From: Desulfobacterales bacterium | GTDB taxonomy: Bacteria > Desulfobacterota > Desulfobacteria > Desulfobacterales > JAFDCJ01 | Length of the DNA: 39,247 bases | Direction: 5' to 3' | NCBI GenBank assembly: GCA_030066155.1 | Contig: JASJCE010000005.1 | Span: forward strand, 1 to 39,247 | Part shown: piece after piece, positions 1 through 7,671 of the stretch | How the letters are laid out: each line of letters begins with the position of its first letter | How positions within the stretch are numbered: the stretch's first letter is position 1 | Notes under the pieces: generated by a model | Seen by the model: the letters and a program-made list of their open reading frames with translations, nothing else | The model's database searches: none | What the model was told of the DNA's origin: nothing | Program-made: the position numbers and the translations under genes

Positions 1-705
1 AAACTGGCTGCGCCAACCCCGGAAGCTGAAAGATATGGTAAATATCTGTTTAAAAAGGTGCAGTCGGACTATGATTACGATTCTGGCAGTCAACGTTATG
101 ACCGGTTAGTCGAGGTTTTTGATCATCTCACCAAAGCGGCTGAAGTCGACCATCTCCCCTGGCACCTCTATTTATTTGACGGACCTGAGATCATCGACAT
201 CCGGGCGGTTTACGGAAATTATGTTTTCGTGTGGTCCGGTCTGTTCGATGTCATCGAGAATAATGACGAACTCGCCGGATTGCTAGCCACCGAACTGTCA
301 CACACCCTGGCCCATCATACCGATCCGGTCCAGTTTACCCTGGCGTCCGATGTGTTTTTCAGTGTGGCCGAGCTGGCAACCTCTCTGGGCGTGATGGTCG
401 CCAGTCAGGGAGCCGTGGTGATCGCCGGGCAAGGCTGGATGAAGTATGCCTATGTTGAAATATCCGATCTCGATTCTCTCGACCGCGAATACAATGAAGC
501 GCATGAACGTGAAGCCGCCGGAATTGCCCTCTTGATCATGTCCCGCGCCCGGTATTCGCCTCAGTCCCTGCTGGACTTCTGGAAGCGCGCTGCGGTTGAT
601 GAATCCCAAGAGCATCAATATCAGCGCATAAGCCGCAGTCTGTCACCCCGGGAACGGGCCGCCATGCTGGAAACGCTGCTGTATGAGCCGCTCTCGGGGT
701 CTTAG
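1..705 (+). CDS. M48-like metalloprotease homologue with degraded active site, 5' end outside window
   Basis: The frame is open from the first base of the window, so the gene begins upstream; the GTG at 58 is probably internal. Seen: about 234 codons with the order of an M48 peptidase domain, including a GNYVFVWSGLF segment that matches the family's strand before the active helix. The zinc helix reads LATELSHTLAHH where a working enzyme has HExxH, so the first histidine is threonine. The later ExxxD helix reads EAHEREAAG, with the usual acidic ligand positions displaced. Known: M48 proteases need both histidines and the glutamate. Inference: a pseudoprotease or a strongly modified enzyme, perhaps a binding or regulatory relative of the intact M48 protein at 13254. 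Its stop codon overlaps the stop of the opposite-strand gene by three bases. Location in the cell cannot be judged without the N-terminus. Confidence 0.7.
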   Translation, partial: KLAAPTPEAERYGKYLFKKVQSDYDYDSGSQRYDRLVEVFDHLTKAAEVDHLPWHLYLFDGPEIIDIRAVYGNYVFVWSGLFDVIENNDELAGLLATELSHTLAHHTDPVQFTLASDVFFSVAELATSLGVMVASQGAVVIAGQGWMKYAYVEISDLDSLDREYNEAHEREAAGIALLIMSRARYSPQSLLDFWKRAAVDESQEHQYQRISRSLSPRERAAMLETLLYEPLSGS

Positions 706-1259
706 ACGGCATCCACCTCATAGCGAATGACGCTATCCGTCATCCAGCACTGATCGTATTGCCCACTTTTTTGTTTTGAAAGAACAAAAAGGTATCCCAC
801 ACGCTCTCCATCGGCTGCCGTCATGATGACGGACAGGCGGGCACGATCGTTTTCCCGGACCAATTCACCCAAATTAGCCGCGCGATGCTCGAGCATTGGC
901 GAATAAGCCGGGTTGTAGAGCAGCCGGATGAAGCGATCAAGGGGACCGGTCATCTGCTTGTTCGACGGCGAGGCAAATCGGAAGGTGATCTCGATACCGG
1001 CATCTTTGTAGGGATCGTTATTTCGCGCTAGAGCCGTAAGCTGAATTCGAACAACTTCCTGAGGCTTATATTCCGGATTCGGTGTCAAGGAAATCAGATC
1101 TGACTTTTGAAAGTCGACATCCAGAGCCGAGTTCCCGAAGGCTTCGTTCATAAAAGCCGACACTTGAGAGGCGGCCAGTACTGTCAGGAACATGGCAAAC
1201 AGAGCCACAGTGTTTAGCAGCAGAAACTTGAGGTTTTTGGGAGGTATAAATTTATGCAT
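702..1259 (-). CDS. DUF4864-like exported or membrane-anchored protein
   Basis: 185 residues. The N-terminus has a basic start followed by a hydrophobic stretch (about residues 11-30) that could be an uncleaved signal anchor or signal peptide, so the rest probably sits in the periplasm. The body resembles DUF4864: a Q-rich strand followed by ND, then FASPSN, then PLDRFIRLLYNPAYSP, and a C-terminal strand pattern with YLFVLSKQ and CWMTDSV. The family is small and of unknown function, so no reaction can be given. It is convergent with the M48-like gene at the window edge and is preceded on its own strand by the rubredoxin-like gene at 1524, separated from it by a strong hairpin terminator, so it is probably transcribed independently. 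The family assignment rests on remembered motif order and is moderately sure. Confidence 0.65.
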   Translation of the reverse strand: MHKFIPPKNLKFLLLNTVALFAMFLTVLAASQVSAFMNEAFGNSALDVDFQKSDLISLTPNPEYKPQEVVRIQLTALARNNDPYKDAGIEITFRFASPSNKQMTGPLDRFIRLLYNPAYSPMLEHRAANLGELVRENDRARLSVIMTAADGERVGYLFVLSKQKSGQYDQCWMTDSVIRYEVDAV

Positions 1260-1474
1260 ATTGAGTCCTTATATTTACCCTTCGTAAAATCAGAAAAAGT
1301 AGCATCGGATTTTTTGAAGCGTTTATCAGTGGCTTAGCAAATCCGGCTTCTATGCTTCATAGTAATTACTAGTGATCAGATTGGCAATTGGGCAAGAAGG
1401 GACTCAATAACGGCCCATATTTTTGGTCTCCGTAAATTTGCGATATTTGTTGACAGGCAATTTGCAACAGACCA

Positions 1475-1501
1475 AAAAACTGGCCTCAAGGGCCAGTTTT
1501 T
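1475..1501 (-). terminator. Intrinsic terminator, probably bidirectional
   Basis: Stem CTGGCC (1480-1485) pairs with GGCCAG (1491-1496) across a five-base loop, with a run of T after it on both strands. On the minus strand it lies about 25 bases after the stop of the rubredoxin-like gene, which is where a terminator for that gene is expected. Confidence 0.8.
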
Positions 1502-1523
1502 GAATTATAGTGTACGTTTGATT

Positions 1524-1703
1524 TCAGTCATCCAATTCCTCGAAATATTCTTTTTCGGCGCCGCATTCCGGGCAGCACCAATCATCGGGGAGATCTTCAA
1601 ACGGTGTCCCCGGAGGGATATTTCGTTCGTAGTCGCCCTCTTCAGGATCATACGTGTATTGTTCACAAGGGCTTTCAAATCGGGGTAATTTCTCTTCTGA
1701 CAT
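1524..1703 (-). CDS. Rubredoxin-like protein lacking a normal first CxxC knuckle
   Basis: 59 residues, starting at an ATG with a near-perfect AAGGAGGT site upstream. The central part is classic rubredoxin: [20 protein letters not shown], then [11 protein letters not shown], which supplies the second iron-binding CxxCG. The first knuckle should be CxxCGY just before YDPEEGD. Here the segment is [12 protein letters not shown], with a single cysteine one position out of register and serine and glutamate where the two ligands belong. Known: rubredoxin carries one electron on an Fe held by four cysteines. Inference: this version either binds metal differently, has lost the site, or forms part of a mixed site. 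Its neighbours include rubrerythrin, a natural rubredoxin partner. The terminator just downstream suggests a single-gene transcript. Confidence 0.85.
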   Translation of the reverse strand: MSEEKLPRFESPCEQYTYDPEEGDYERNIPPGTPFEDLPDDWCCPECGAEKEYFEELDD

Positions 1704-2198
1704 TAAGGGACCTCCTTAAAATTAATTTTAGGTTGCTCAAGAACCATTCCCCAAAACGGCAAAATATGCTGCTTATCTCTTTCTCATAGCCGTATCACGA
1801 ATAGGGTATCTTATACCGGAAATAATAATGGTTATCAATAGTGGATAAATTGCCGGGGCAGATATTTGAGGAATCGCGAATTCAGGGATTAAAGAAATGA
1901 CGGTATACAATCAATTTCGTTCGGCGAGATTTGGATCCCTAAAATCACCTCACTTCAGTGAATGCGTGTTAAACCCCCTGCAGTGAAAAACCCGATGTCT
2001 GCCGGTTATGGGAGGCCCGCTATCGTCCCCATGAGGTGAACTTAAGATCCGCTTCCCGGCACGGGATTGCATGAATCCGTTGGCCTGGTCTTATCGAGTC
2101 AAATTAGCCCATGGTTACTGAGAGGTCAGGTCTATATTAGGCGGCGATTAAATTTTTGATTCGATATTGTTAGGGCGGATTCTTCAGTGGCGCCCGCT
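1704..2198. other. Intergenic region, no gene recognised
   Basis: No reading frame here looks like a gene. The part near 1710-1900 is AT-rich and should contain the promoter of the rubredoxin-like gene. From about 1960 to 2125 the sequence is more GC-rich and contains several short stems (TATGGG...CCCATG at about 2008-2032; GGATT...AATCC near 2065-2078), so a structured RNA is possible but unproved. A half copy of the AATCCGCC motif lies on the minus strand near 2174-2184, shortly after the stop of the MetF-like gene. Confidence 0.5.
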
Positions 2199-2984
2199 TT
2201 ACGCCAGGAGCCGTGGCAGAACAGATTGCCAGCTTTGTCTGAAACCCAGCATGGACAGATAAATAGAACATTGGGGATAAGCGGCGTGCAGGGCCTGCAG
2301 ATTTTCCAGTGGATTGAAATCGGAGGTGACAATCCGTTTCCGGCTGCGAACGCTTTTCAGAAAGAGTTCGATATTTTTTGACATCCAGGCTTCCACGACC
2401 ACCGGGATATCATGCCGGAAGAGATCGTCTATATTCGCGTCCTGTCCGATGACGGGTTGGGTGATAACGAAACGGGCCCCGGCCTCGATTTTCTGTTTTA
2501 ATCGATTGCTCTCGAACGGCATGGCATTGTACTGATTATAGGCGGCGCCGGTGGTAAATGCACCTGCATATGCGCTGTTGACGTAGCGGATCAAATCGAT
2601 GGATGTCGCAATACTTTTGGTCCCGCCGATGGATGCGGCATCCAGTTTGGACAAGGCCGGTCCGCCGTCGCCGCGAACAATTAACAGATAGTCGATACCG
2701 CGCTTGGCCGCGATATTGAGGATTTTATCCAGTTCGTCCTTCGTATGAAATGTGTTCAAATTCATCACAATTCGTCCGGGCAGCACCGGCAGATTGCAAT
2801 AGTCAATCATTTCCAGAATGCTGAGACGCGGCTGTCCCATTGGATTATCCGGTACGGATAAACCCAGCCCAAGGTCGCTGATACGAAAATAGCGCTCGGC
2901 AAACCGATTGGCGGCTGTACGGTCGATTTCGCTGCCGCTCCTTTTTGGCGTCAGTAATTCAACAAAATAGTTGCAATCAAACAT
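2199..2984 (-). CDS. Methylenetetrahydrofolate reductase-like protein (MetF family)
   Basis: 261 residues from the ATG at 2984, chosen because a GGGA site lies upstream and the family-like sequence begins at MFDCNYFVELLTPKRSG; the frame is open 20 codons further. MetF enzymes reduce 5,10-methylene-tetrahydrofolate to 5-methyl-tetrahydrofolate in a TIM barrel with FAD. Seen here: ELLTPKR at strand one (the EIxPPK region), RGIDYLLIVRGDGG in the middle (the family's LRGD-type flavin segment), GAYNQYN, and GARFVITQPV with the conserved glutamine region. It is slightly shorter than usual (about 290). It lies 56 bases after the rubrerythrin gene on the same strand, likely one transcript. It may serve the methyl branch of the Wood-Ljungdahl pathway or methionine synthesis; which one cannot be told here, so no symbol is given. 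Confidence 0.75.
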   Translation of the reverse strand: MFDCNYFVELLTPKRSGSEIDRTAANRFAERYFRISDLGLGLSVPDNPMGQPRLSILEMIDYCNLPVLPGRIVMNLNTFHTKDELDKILNIAAKRGIDYLLIVRGDGGPALSKLDAASIGGTKSIATSIDLIRYVNSAYAGAFTTGAAYNQYNAMPFESNRLKQKIEAGARFVITQPVIGQDANIDDLFRHDIPVVVEAWMSKNIELFLKSVRSRKRIVTSDFNPLENLQALHAAYPQCSIYLSMLGFRQSWQSVLPRLLA

Positions 2985-3040
2985 CGTATGTATTCCCTTT
3001 TTTCTACCGGACAAGATTAGCAGTTGACGCCAATTATTGC

Positions 3041-3541
3041 TCAATTAGTGGATTTAAACTTCTTTTTTATCGCATTGCAGACCGGGCAGCGCTCCGGTGC
3101 TTCATCCTCGGCAATGTAACCGCAAACCTGGCATACGTGATATTTCGTCTCCTGTTCGGCGATCATGTCGTTGATGGCCTTTTTATACAGCTCGGCGTGC
3201 CGGCTTTCGACGTCACGGGCGTGGGAAAAGGCGGTCAACGCCGCTTCGTTTCCTTCTTCAGCTGCAACTCTGATGAGTGCCGGATATTCTTCGGCGTTGG
3301 CTTTGATTTCATTTTCAAATGCTGTCGTGAGGTTCTCCTCGGTCGTTCCGATTTTCCCCCGCATGAGCATCAGGAACCTGCGGGAATGAACGGATTCAGC
3401 CTCCGACACGGCCCGGAACAGACGGGCAACCTGGTCATAGCCTTCAACCTCGGCTTTTTTGGCAAAAACCGCGTTGCGGGCGGCAGCTTTGGATTCAGCG
3501 GCAAACGCATAGGACAGATTTTTTTCGGTCTGGTTGGACAT
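3041..3541 (-). CDS. rbr: Rubrerythrin
   Basis: 166 residues. Rubrerythrin is a cytoplasmic peroxide-reducing di-iron protein of anaerobes that takes electrons from rubredoxin. Seen: an N-terminal four-helix domain with the di-iron ligand motifs EAESVHSRR and DVESRHAELY plus further glutamates (ENEI), and a C-terminal rubredoxin-like knuckle pair, CQVCGY and CPVCN, with the usual short spacing of the rubrerythrin type. Length fits the short rubrerythrin class. The ATG is preceded by GGGGGG at good distance. It is the first gene of a likely two-gene transcript with the MetF-like gene, and the rubredoxin-like protein at 1524 is close by, so an oxidative-stress role is the natural reading. Confidence 0.93.
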   Translation of the reverse strand: MSNQTEKNLSYAFAAESKAAARNAVFAKKAEVEGYDQVARLFRAVSEAESVHSRRFLMLMRGKIGTTEENLTTAFENEIKANAEEYPALIRVAAEEGNEAALTAFSHARDVESRHAELYKKAINDMIAEQETKYHVCQVCGYIAEDEAPERCPVCNAIKKKFKSTN

Positions 3542-3866
3542 CGATTATGATCCCCCCCTGGTGAATTGAAGAATAAAGATTGATTATTGAGTATTTATGG
3601 CATTCTATCTTTTTTATTATTCTTAATAGAACGTCAGCGACACTGAAGAGATGATTAACCCGTGAAACATGCTGCGCCAATATAGGTAAAACGCCCGGAA
3701 TGGTCAAGGACCTTCGAAAAGGAATAATTGATATTTGTTGATGGGAATTTGGGTTAATGCATAGTCAGATGACCGGAACGTGAGGATGTTCCGGTCATTG
3801 TTATTATGAAGATCGATAGCAGAGGTTCGGACAGATGACGGGAAATGATTTGAAATCAACTCGATC
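3542..3866. repeat. Intergenic region with an 11-bp perfect hairpin
   Basis: No gene seen. Inverted repeat ATGACCGGAAC (3769-3779) / GTTCCGGTCAT (3788-3798) with an eight-base loop lies about 70 bases after the stop of the gene at 3867. There is no good T tract, so it may be a transcript-stabilising hairpin rather than an intrinsic terminator. Upstream of rubrerythrin the DNA is AT-rich with AATTGAAGAATAAAGATTG, one of the degenerate low-complexity arms found elsewhere in the window. Confidence 0.6.
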
Positions 3867-4562
3867 TTACTTTTGCCAGCATAGTTCAAAATGCCCGATG
3901 GCATCGAGACTTTCATAATTGATGTCGTAGAGAGAATTGACAATGTTATTTTGAAAAAAAGCGTCGGTCATCGTCTCGCCTTCGTACAGCAAATCGACCA
4001 GACTGTCGGTGGGAATCTTTTCAAAACAATCCTGGCAGGTAAAAAAGCCTTCGAATATGAACAGCTGTCCACCGGATCCATACGCTTTTCTGAGGGATCT
4101 GCGGGAAACGGTATGAGGGCAGGTAATCCAGTTTTTGGGCGGATTTTCCGGGTCTTTTGGGGCCTCTATCAACTGGTTGAAGCTGAAGTTGCTGTCAATC
4201 AGCGGACTGACAAAATCCTTCTGAAACATTCTGTCCGTCATCGGACGACATGTGTCGATTAGATCCGATAAATCATCGTCAGACAGGATGCGGTCCAGGC
4301 AGCTTTCGCAAAAGCATTTGCCCAGAACGACCGTAATCAGTCCTGATGCCAGGTAATATTGAAATACCGATTCCGGCTGAGACAAATGGGGACAAACCAG
4401 CCAGGTATATTTGCCCGAATTGTGATTAACGGCCGCCACCGGATTCACGGACATCAAGTCTGCGGCATAACCGGGCAGGCCGGCGGCAATAGCGCCGCCC
4501 TTCCAGCCGGGCTTATTGAGGATAAAAAAGCTGTTTTCGTCTTTATTGAGATTGGCTCCCAT
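3867..4562 (-). CDS. Unrecognised protein with duplicated CPH...CxxC unit
   Basis: 231 residues from the ATG at 4562, which has GGAGGG eight bases upstream; an upstream in-frame ATG at 4595 lacks this. I do not recognise a family. Seen: two tandem copies of a roughly 75-residue unit. Copy one has VCPHLSQ, then GKCFCESCLDRI, then CRPMTDRMFQKDFVSPLIDSN. Copy two has TCPHTVS, then EGFFTCQDCFEKI, then ETMTDAFFQNNIVNSLYDIN. Each unit therefore offers Cys and His of CPH plus a CxxC pair, a plausible zinc site. No signal peptide or membrane helix is evident, so it is probably cytoplasmic. It stands alone between a hairpin and a long intergenic region. Function is unknown; a zinc-stabilised recognition or scaffold protein is one guess. 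Confidence 0.75.
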   Translation of the reverse strand: MGANLNKDENSFFILNKPGWKGGAIAAGLPGYAADLMSVNPVAAVNHNSGKYTWLVCPHLSQPESVFQYYLASGLITVVLGKCFCESCLDRILSDDDLSDLIDTCRPMTDRMFQKDFVSPLIDSNFSFNQLIEAPKDPENPPKNWITCPHTVSRRSLRKAYGSGGQLFIFEGFFTCQDCFEKIPTDSLVDLLYEGETMTDAFFQNNIVNSLYDINYESLDAIGHFELCWQK

Positions 4563-5033
4563 ATTATTTCCCTCCAGAGACACATCCATTGCCATTCTTT
4601 CAACGATATTTTTATAAGCAAGATCGATACCAACTTTGGAAACGATAATTAAGTGTAGAAATTACAACGCATTGAATGAAGCGCCGGTTCGCTTGTCTGG
4701 CTTTCGGCGCCAATAATTTGGAAGTATTCGTCAATTCATCAGGCTAATTTGCCCCCAATGCAGTCTTCACCCAGAATCGCTGATAGGGGTTGCAATTTTT
4801 TGCTGAAATGTATATGGTTCTAACGTTCACCTATCCAGCCAAACTGTTCCCGCCGCCACGGGACTTGGCACCCGGTGGTAAGTTCGATTGAAAAGGCATT
4901 GACGCAATTTGCCTTGCATTGCTGCCAGCCGTAGAACCGCCCTGAGGGTGCACAAGTGCATGCCACTCCGTACCACGCATGTATGGCAGTCGATTCCTCA
5001 TAGTAAAACGCTCAAAGACAAAGGAGGCTGAAA
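4563..5033. other. Intergenic region with palindromes and a possible gene remnant
   Basis: No intact gene. Seen: inverted repeats GCGCCG/CGGCGC (4681-4710), GGTTCTA (4816-4822) with TAGAACC (4932-4938), a TGCAC-AA-GTGCA palindrome (4949-4960) and TGCCA/TGGCA (4961-4988). On the minus strand, about 5010 down to 4831, a frame ends in a Gly/Ser/Pro-rich tail (PPGAKSRGGGNSLAG then stop) with no ribosome site, possibly the decayed end of a mobile-element gene. The right end carries the AAAGGAGG site of the lipoprotein gene. Confidence 0.4.
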
Positions 5034-6752
5034 ATGTCTGATTGGCTCCGAATAAACGGAACGAAAATAAATATTGCATTAAGAAACGTGGCGGTATTGA
5101 TCGGCTTATGGGCTCTATTTTTAGTCTTCTCGGCATGCAACGGTGGGGGCGGCGCTGGTGGCGCCGGCGGCGGTGCCAGCCTTAGGTCTGAGACCGCCAT
5201 TTTCCCCCCGGTTGTGTTTACGGCCGATAAAAATACTGACGAAACCGTAGAGCTTTTTGCCTCTTTTGATGATGGGGCGGAGATCATCCAGCTTTCCGAT
5301 GAACTCGCCGAGGGCGGTGATGTCGTTGAATTCAAGATCTCGCCCGACGGCATTTTCGTCGCCTATGTGGCGGATCAGGACGAAAATAATTTGTTCGAGC
5401 TTTATGTGGTAGCGGTGGATAAGGCGACGGACGAAGCTGCAGTCAAGGTTTCCGTACCTTTGGCCGGCCGCGGTATTCGCGAAACGGCCCCGGGGTCCGG
5501 ACGGTATTTTTTTGAGTGGGCAGCGGACAGCTCGCGCGTTGCCTATATTGCGGACGCAGCTGAAATAGCGCCGGCACCGGAGATCGTGGCTTTGTTTGAG
5601 CTTTTTTCATCCACTCCCGACGGAGAGACCAAAGATGTCGTATCCGACCTCCTCCGTACGGACAGCGATGTACTGGACTTTGAGTGGGAGCCCGACAGCA
5701 ACCAGATCGCATACGTCGCAGATCAGGACACGGATGACAAGTTCGAGCTATATGTCGCATTAGCGGACGGCACCATACCGAGCCGGGTGGTGTCCGGCAG
5801 GCCCATGGTGGGCAATGGTATCAGAGAAGTATTTCCCGGAACCGGTCAATATGCGTTTGCGTGGGCACCCAACAGCTCCCGTCTCGGCTACATCGCCGAT
5901 CAGGATATTGCCGGCAAATTCGAACTCTTTACGTCAACGCCGAATGGCCGCTCCAACCCAAAGGTTTCCAAGCTGCCTGCGGGTCCGCGTAATGTAGCGA
6001 ATTTTAAATGGGCACCGAACAGTCAACGGATTGCTTACACCGCGAACCAAAATATTGCCAATGCAATCGATCTGTTTGCAACGCTGCCGGTTGTGGGTAC
6101 GACCCCGGTCATTCTGAGCTCTGGGCTAAGCACAGGGGGGGAGGTATCTGATTTCAGATGGGCTCCGAACAGCAGCCGGCTTGCATTTGTTGCGGATAAG
6201 TCGGGCGGCGCTTTTTTTCAATTGTATTCAGTACAACCGGTAAATAACAATGACATTCTGATATCGGAAGGTCTGGCTGACACCAGTGATGTGACGGTAT
6301 TCAAATGGTCGCCCAACAGCTCGCGCATTGCCTATATCGTCGACGCGGCAAATTTCGAACTTTTCACGACAGCACCGGATCAGCGGAATAGCACTCGAAT
6401 CAGAGGTAGCCTCGCAGCAGTTGACAGCGATGTCTTTGATTTTGACTGGTCGCCCAACAGCTCCCGGGTTGCCTACACGGCCGATTTTATTGTTTCGAAT
6501 GTCATCGAGCTTTTTTCCTCAACTTTCAACAATAGCGATACCGACCGGGTTTCGGGATCTTTAACAGCCGGTGGCGATGTCAGTAAATTTAAATGGGCAT
6601 TTGACAACTCCGGTGTGGGTTATATCGCCGACCAGGACACGGAGGATGTCGATGAACTCTATGCCTCGAGGCCAAACGGCACTGATAATACCCTGCTCTC
6701 CGGTGATCTTGTCAGTGGCGGCGACGTATTGGAATTCGATTGGGTGCCGTGA
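5034..6752 (+). CDS. TolB-like beta-propeller lipoprotein
   Basis: 572 residues with an AAAGGAGG site. The start has a hydrophobic segment (about 18-33) ending in the lipobox FSAC, with Cys35 as the lipid-bearing residue, followed by a Gly-rich flexible linker. It should be lipid-anchored outside the cytoplasm. The remainder is eight or nine repeats spaced by about 50-60 residues, each built around F-x-WAPNSSRIAYIADQD followed by FELF or FELY, the pattern of PD40/TolB-type propeller blades. Such propellers usually bind proteins or peptidoglycan-associated partners; no catalytic residues are evident. TolB itself works with Pal and TolA, but no tol genes are nearby, so calling it TolB would go too far. 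It appears to be transcribed alone. Repeats are very similar to each other, suggesting recent internal amplification. Confidence 0.85.
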   Translation: MSDWLRINGTKINIALRNVAVLIGLWALFLVFSACNGGGGAGGAGGGASLRSETAIFPPVVFTADKNTDETVELFASFDDGAEIIQLSDELAEGGDVVEFKISPDGIFVAYVADQDENNLFELYVVAVDKATDEAAVKVSVPLAGRGIRETAPGSGRYFFEWAADSSRVAYIADAAEIAPAPEIVALFELFSSTPDGETKDVVSDLLRTDSDVLDFEWEPDSNQIAYVADQDTDDKFELYVALADGTIPSRVVSGRPMVGNGIREVFPGTGQYAFAWAPNSSRLGYIADQDIAGKFELFTSTPNGRSNPKVSKLPAGPRNVANFKWAPNSQRIAYTANQNIANAIDLFATLPVVGTTPVILSSGLSTGGEVSDFRWAPNSSRLAFVADKSGGAFFQLYSVQPVNNNDILISEGLADTSDVTVFKWSPNSSRIAYIVDAANFELFTTAPDQRNSTRIRGSLAAVDSDVFDFDWSPNSSRVAYTADFIVSNVIELFSSTFNNSDTDRVSGSLTAGGDVSKFKWAFDNSGVGYIADQDTEDVDELYASRPNGTDNTLLSGDLVSGGDVLEFDWVP

Positions 6753-6871
6753 CTTCCGTTTAAGTGTATTGCGATAATTTTGCATTTTTTCCCATTATCT
6801 GGTAAACTGGATCTTCAGCATCGGTAAGAATATTAGAAGTTTGGCATGCTAACCAGGGAGGTAGGCAGATA

Positions 6872-7261
6872 ATGGGCAACGGGATCGAAAACGTGTTGCT
6901 GGTCGATGACGAAGAGATTGTTATCGGGGTCGGCAAACAAATGCTGGAGCGGCTCGGATATACCGTGGTCACGGCCAAAAACGGGCAGGAGGCAGTGGAC
7001 TTTCACACCAATAATCCGGGTGGCGTTGATCTGGTGTTGCTGGACATGATCATGCCGGGCATGGAAGCCGGAGACACCTTTGATCGACTCAAGGCGATTA
7101 ATCCGGCCATAAAGGTCATCTTGTCAAGCGGCTACAGTCTCGACCAAAAGGCGACGGAAATTCTGAATCGCGGTTGCAACGGATTTATTCAAAAACCATT
7201 CAACATGAAAAGTCTGCAGGAAAAAATCGATGAAGTGGTCAAGTTAGACAACACCGAATAG
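6872..7261 (+). CDS. Single-domain response regulator (CheY-like receiver)
   Basis: 129 residues, only a receiver domain. Seen: the acidic pair in VLLVDDEE (residues about 7-14), the phosphorylatable aspartate in LVLLDMIMPGM (about residue 58), the Ser in ILSSGY and the lysine in GFIQKPF near the C-terminus. The ATG is preceded by GGGAGG. Known: stand-alone receivers pass phosphoryl groups between kinases or bind targets directly after phosphorylation by a histidine kinase. No kinase is encoded nearby, so its partner is elsewhere. It follows the lipoprotein gene by 119 bases on the same strand; whether they share a transcript is unclear. Confidence 0.93.
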   Translation: MGNGIENVLLVDDEEIVIGVGKQMLERLGYTVVTAKNGQEAVDFHTNNPGGVDLVLLDMIMPGMEAGDTFDRLKAINPAIKVILSSGYSLDQKATEILNRGCNGFIQKPFNMKSLQEKIDEVVKLDNTE

Positions 7262-7299
7262 CCCGGCGATCGGTGAACCTTAACGGCAAAGCATCAGAT

Positions 7300-7392
7300 G
7301 ATTAATCCGCCGGTCCTCTTTCATATGCGAGTTTGAGCTTACCGTCACAGTCCACTTTTATGCATATCCCGTTATATTGAGGCGGATTATTC
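7300..7392 (-). repeat. AATCCGCC-ended intergenic element, copy A
   Basis: Left end GATTAATCCGCC (7300-7311) and right end GGCGGATTATTC (7381-7392) are inverted repeats with one mismatch, separated by about 70 bases. Read on the minus strand it begins at the stop codon of the Smr gene. Related elements occur at 8291, 14679 and 32232, each at or within a few bases of a stop codon. Confidence 0.65.
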
Positions 7393-7660
7393 AGGGCCTA
7401 TTCAACTCAACCAGTGTCGCACCCCATCCACCGGCTTCCGGTGGGGCGTCACGGAACGATCGGACCGTTGGCATTTTCTGGAGAATTCCCTGCACCCGTC
7501 TTTTTTGAACCCCTTTGCCTTTACCGTGAATAATTCTAACCGAATAGATGCCGAGTTTGATGCACTCTGCCAAATAATCTTCGATGAGATCGGGTACATC
7601 CTTTGGATGAAACGTGTGCAGATCTAAAACATCTTCAATCGGAATTTTAACCGGTTCCAT
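7391..7660 (-). CDS. Smr domain protein
   Basis: 89 residues, essentially one Smr (small MutS-related) domain. Seen: the LDLHTF motif at about residue 13, the HGKGKG motif at about 45-50, and the terminal GGWGATLVEL strand, all in the order expected for this fold. Known: Smr domains are nucleic-acid nickases or ribosome-associated nucleases; in MutS2 the domain is C-terminal, but here it stands alone. Its ATG lies only 11 bases from the divergent plsY start, so the two genes share an extremely short control region and their 5' ends must overlap with each other's promoters. No strong ribosome site is evident. A role in RNA or DNA cleavage is inferred from the family only. Confidence 0.88.
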   Translation of the reverse strand: MEPVKIPIEDVLDLHTFHPKDVPDLIEDYLAECIKLGIYSVRIIHGKGKGVQKRRVQGILQKMPTVRSFRDAPPEAGGWGATLVELNRP

Positions 7661-7671
7661 ATTAGCTTAAA

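Noticed and set aside
1500-1789. Plus-strand frames opposite the rubredoxin-like gene
   Set aside because: They are shadows; the minus strand carries a clear rubredoxin sequence with a strong ribosome site.
4816-4938. Possible integron attC site
   Set aside because: The ends GGTTCTA/TAGAACC do not fit the GTTRRRY / RYYYAAC core sites, and no integrase is present.
7312-7395. Short minus-strand frame ending KLKLAYERGPAD after the smr stop
   Set aside because: It looks coding-like but has no ATG or GTG start with a ribosome site and lies inside repeat copy A.
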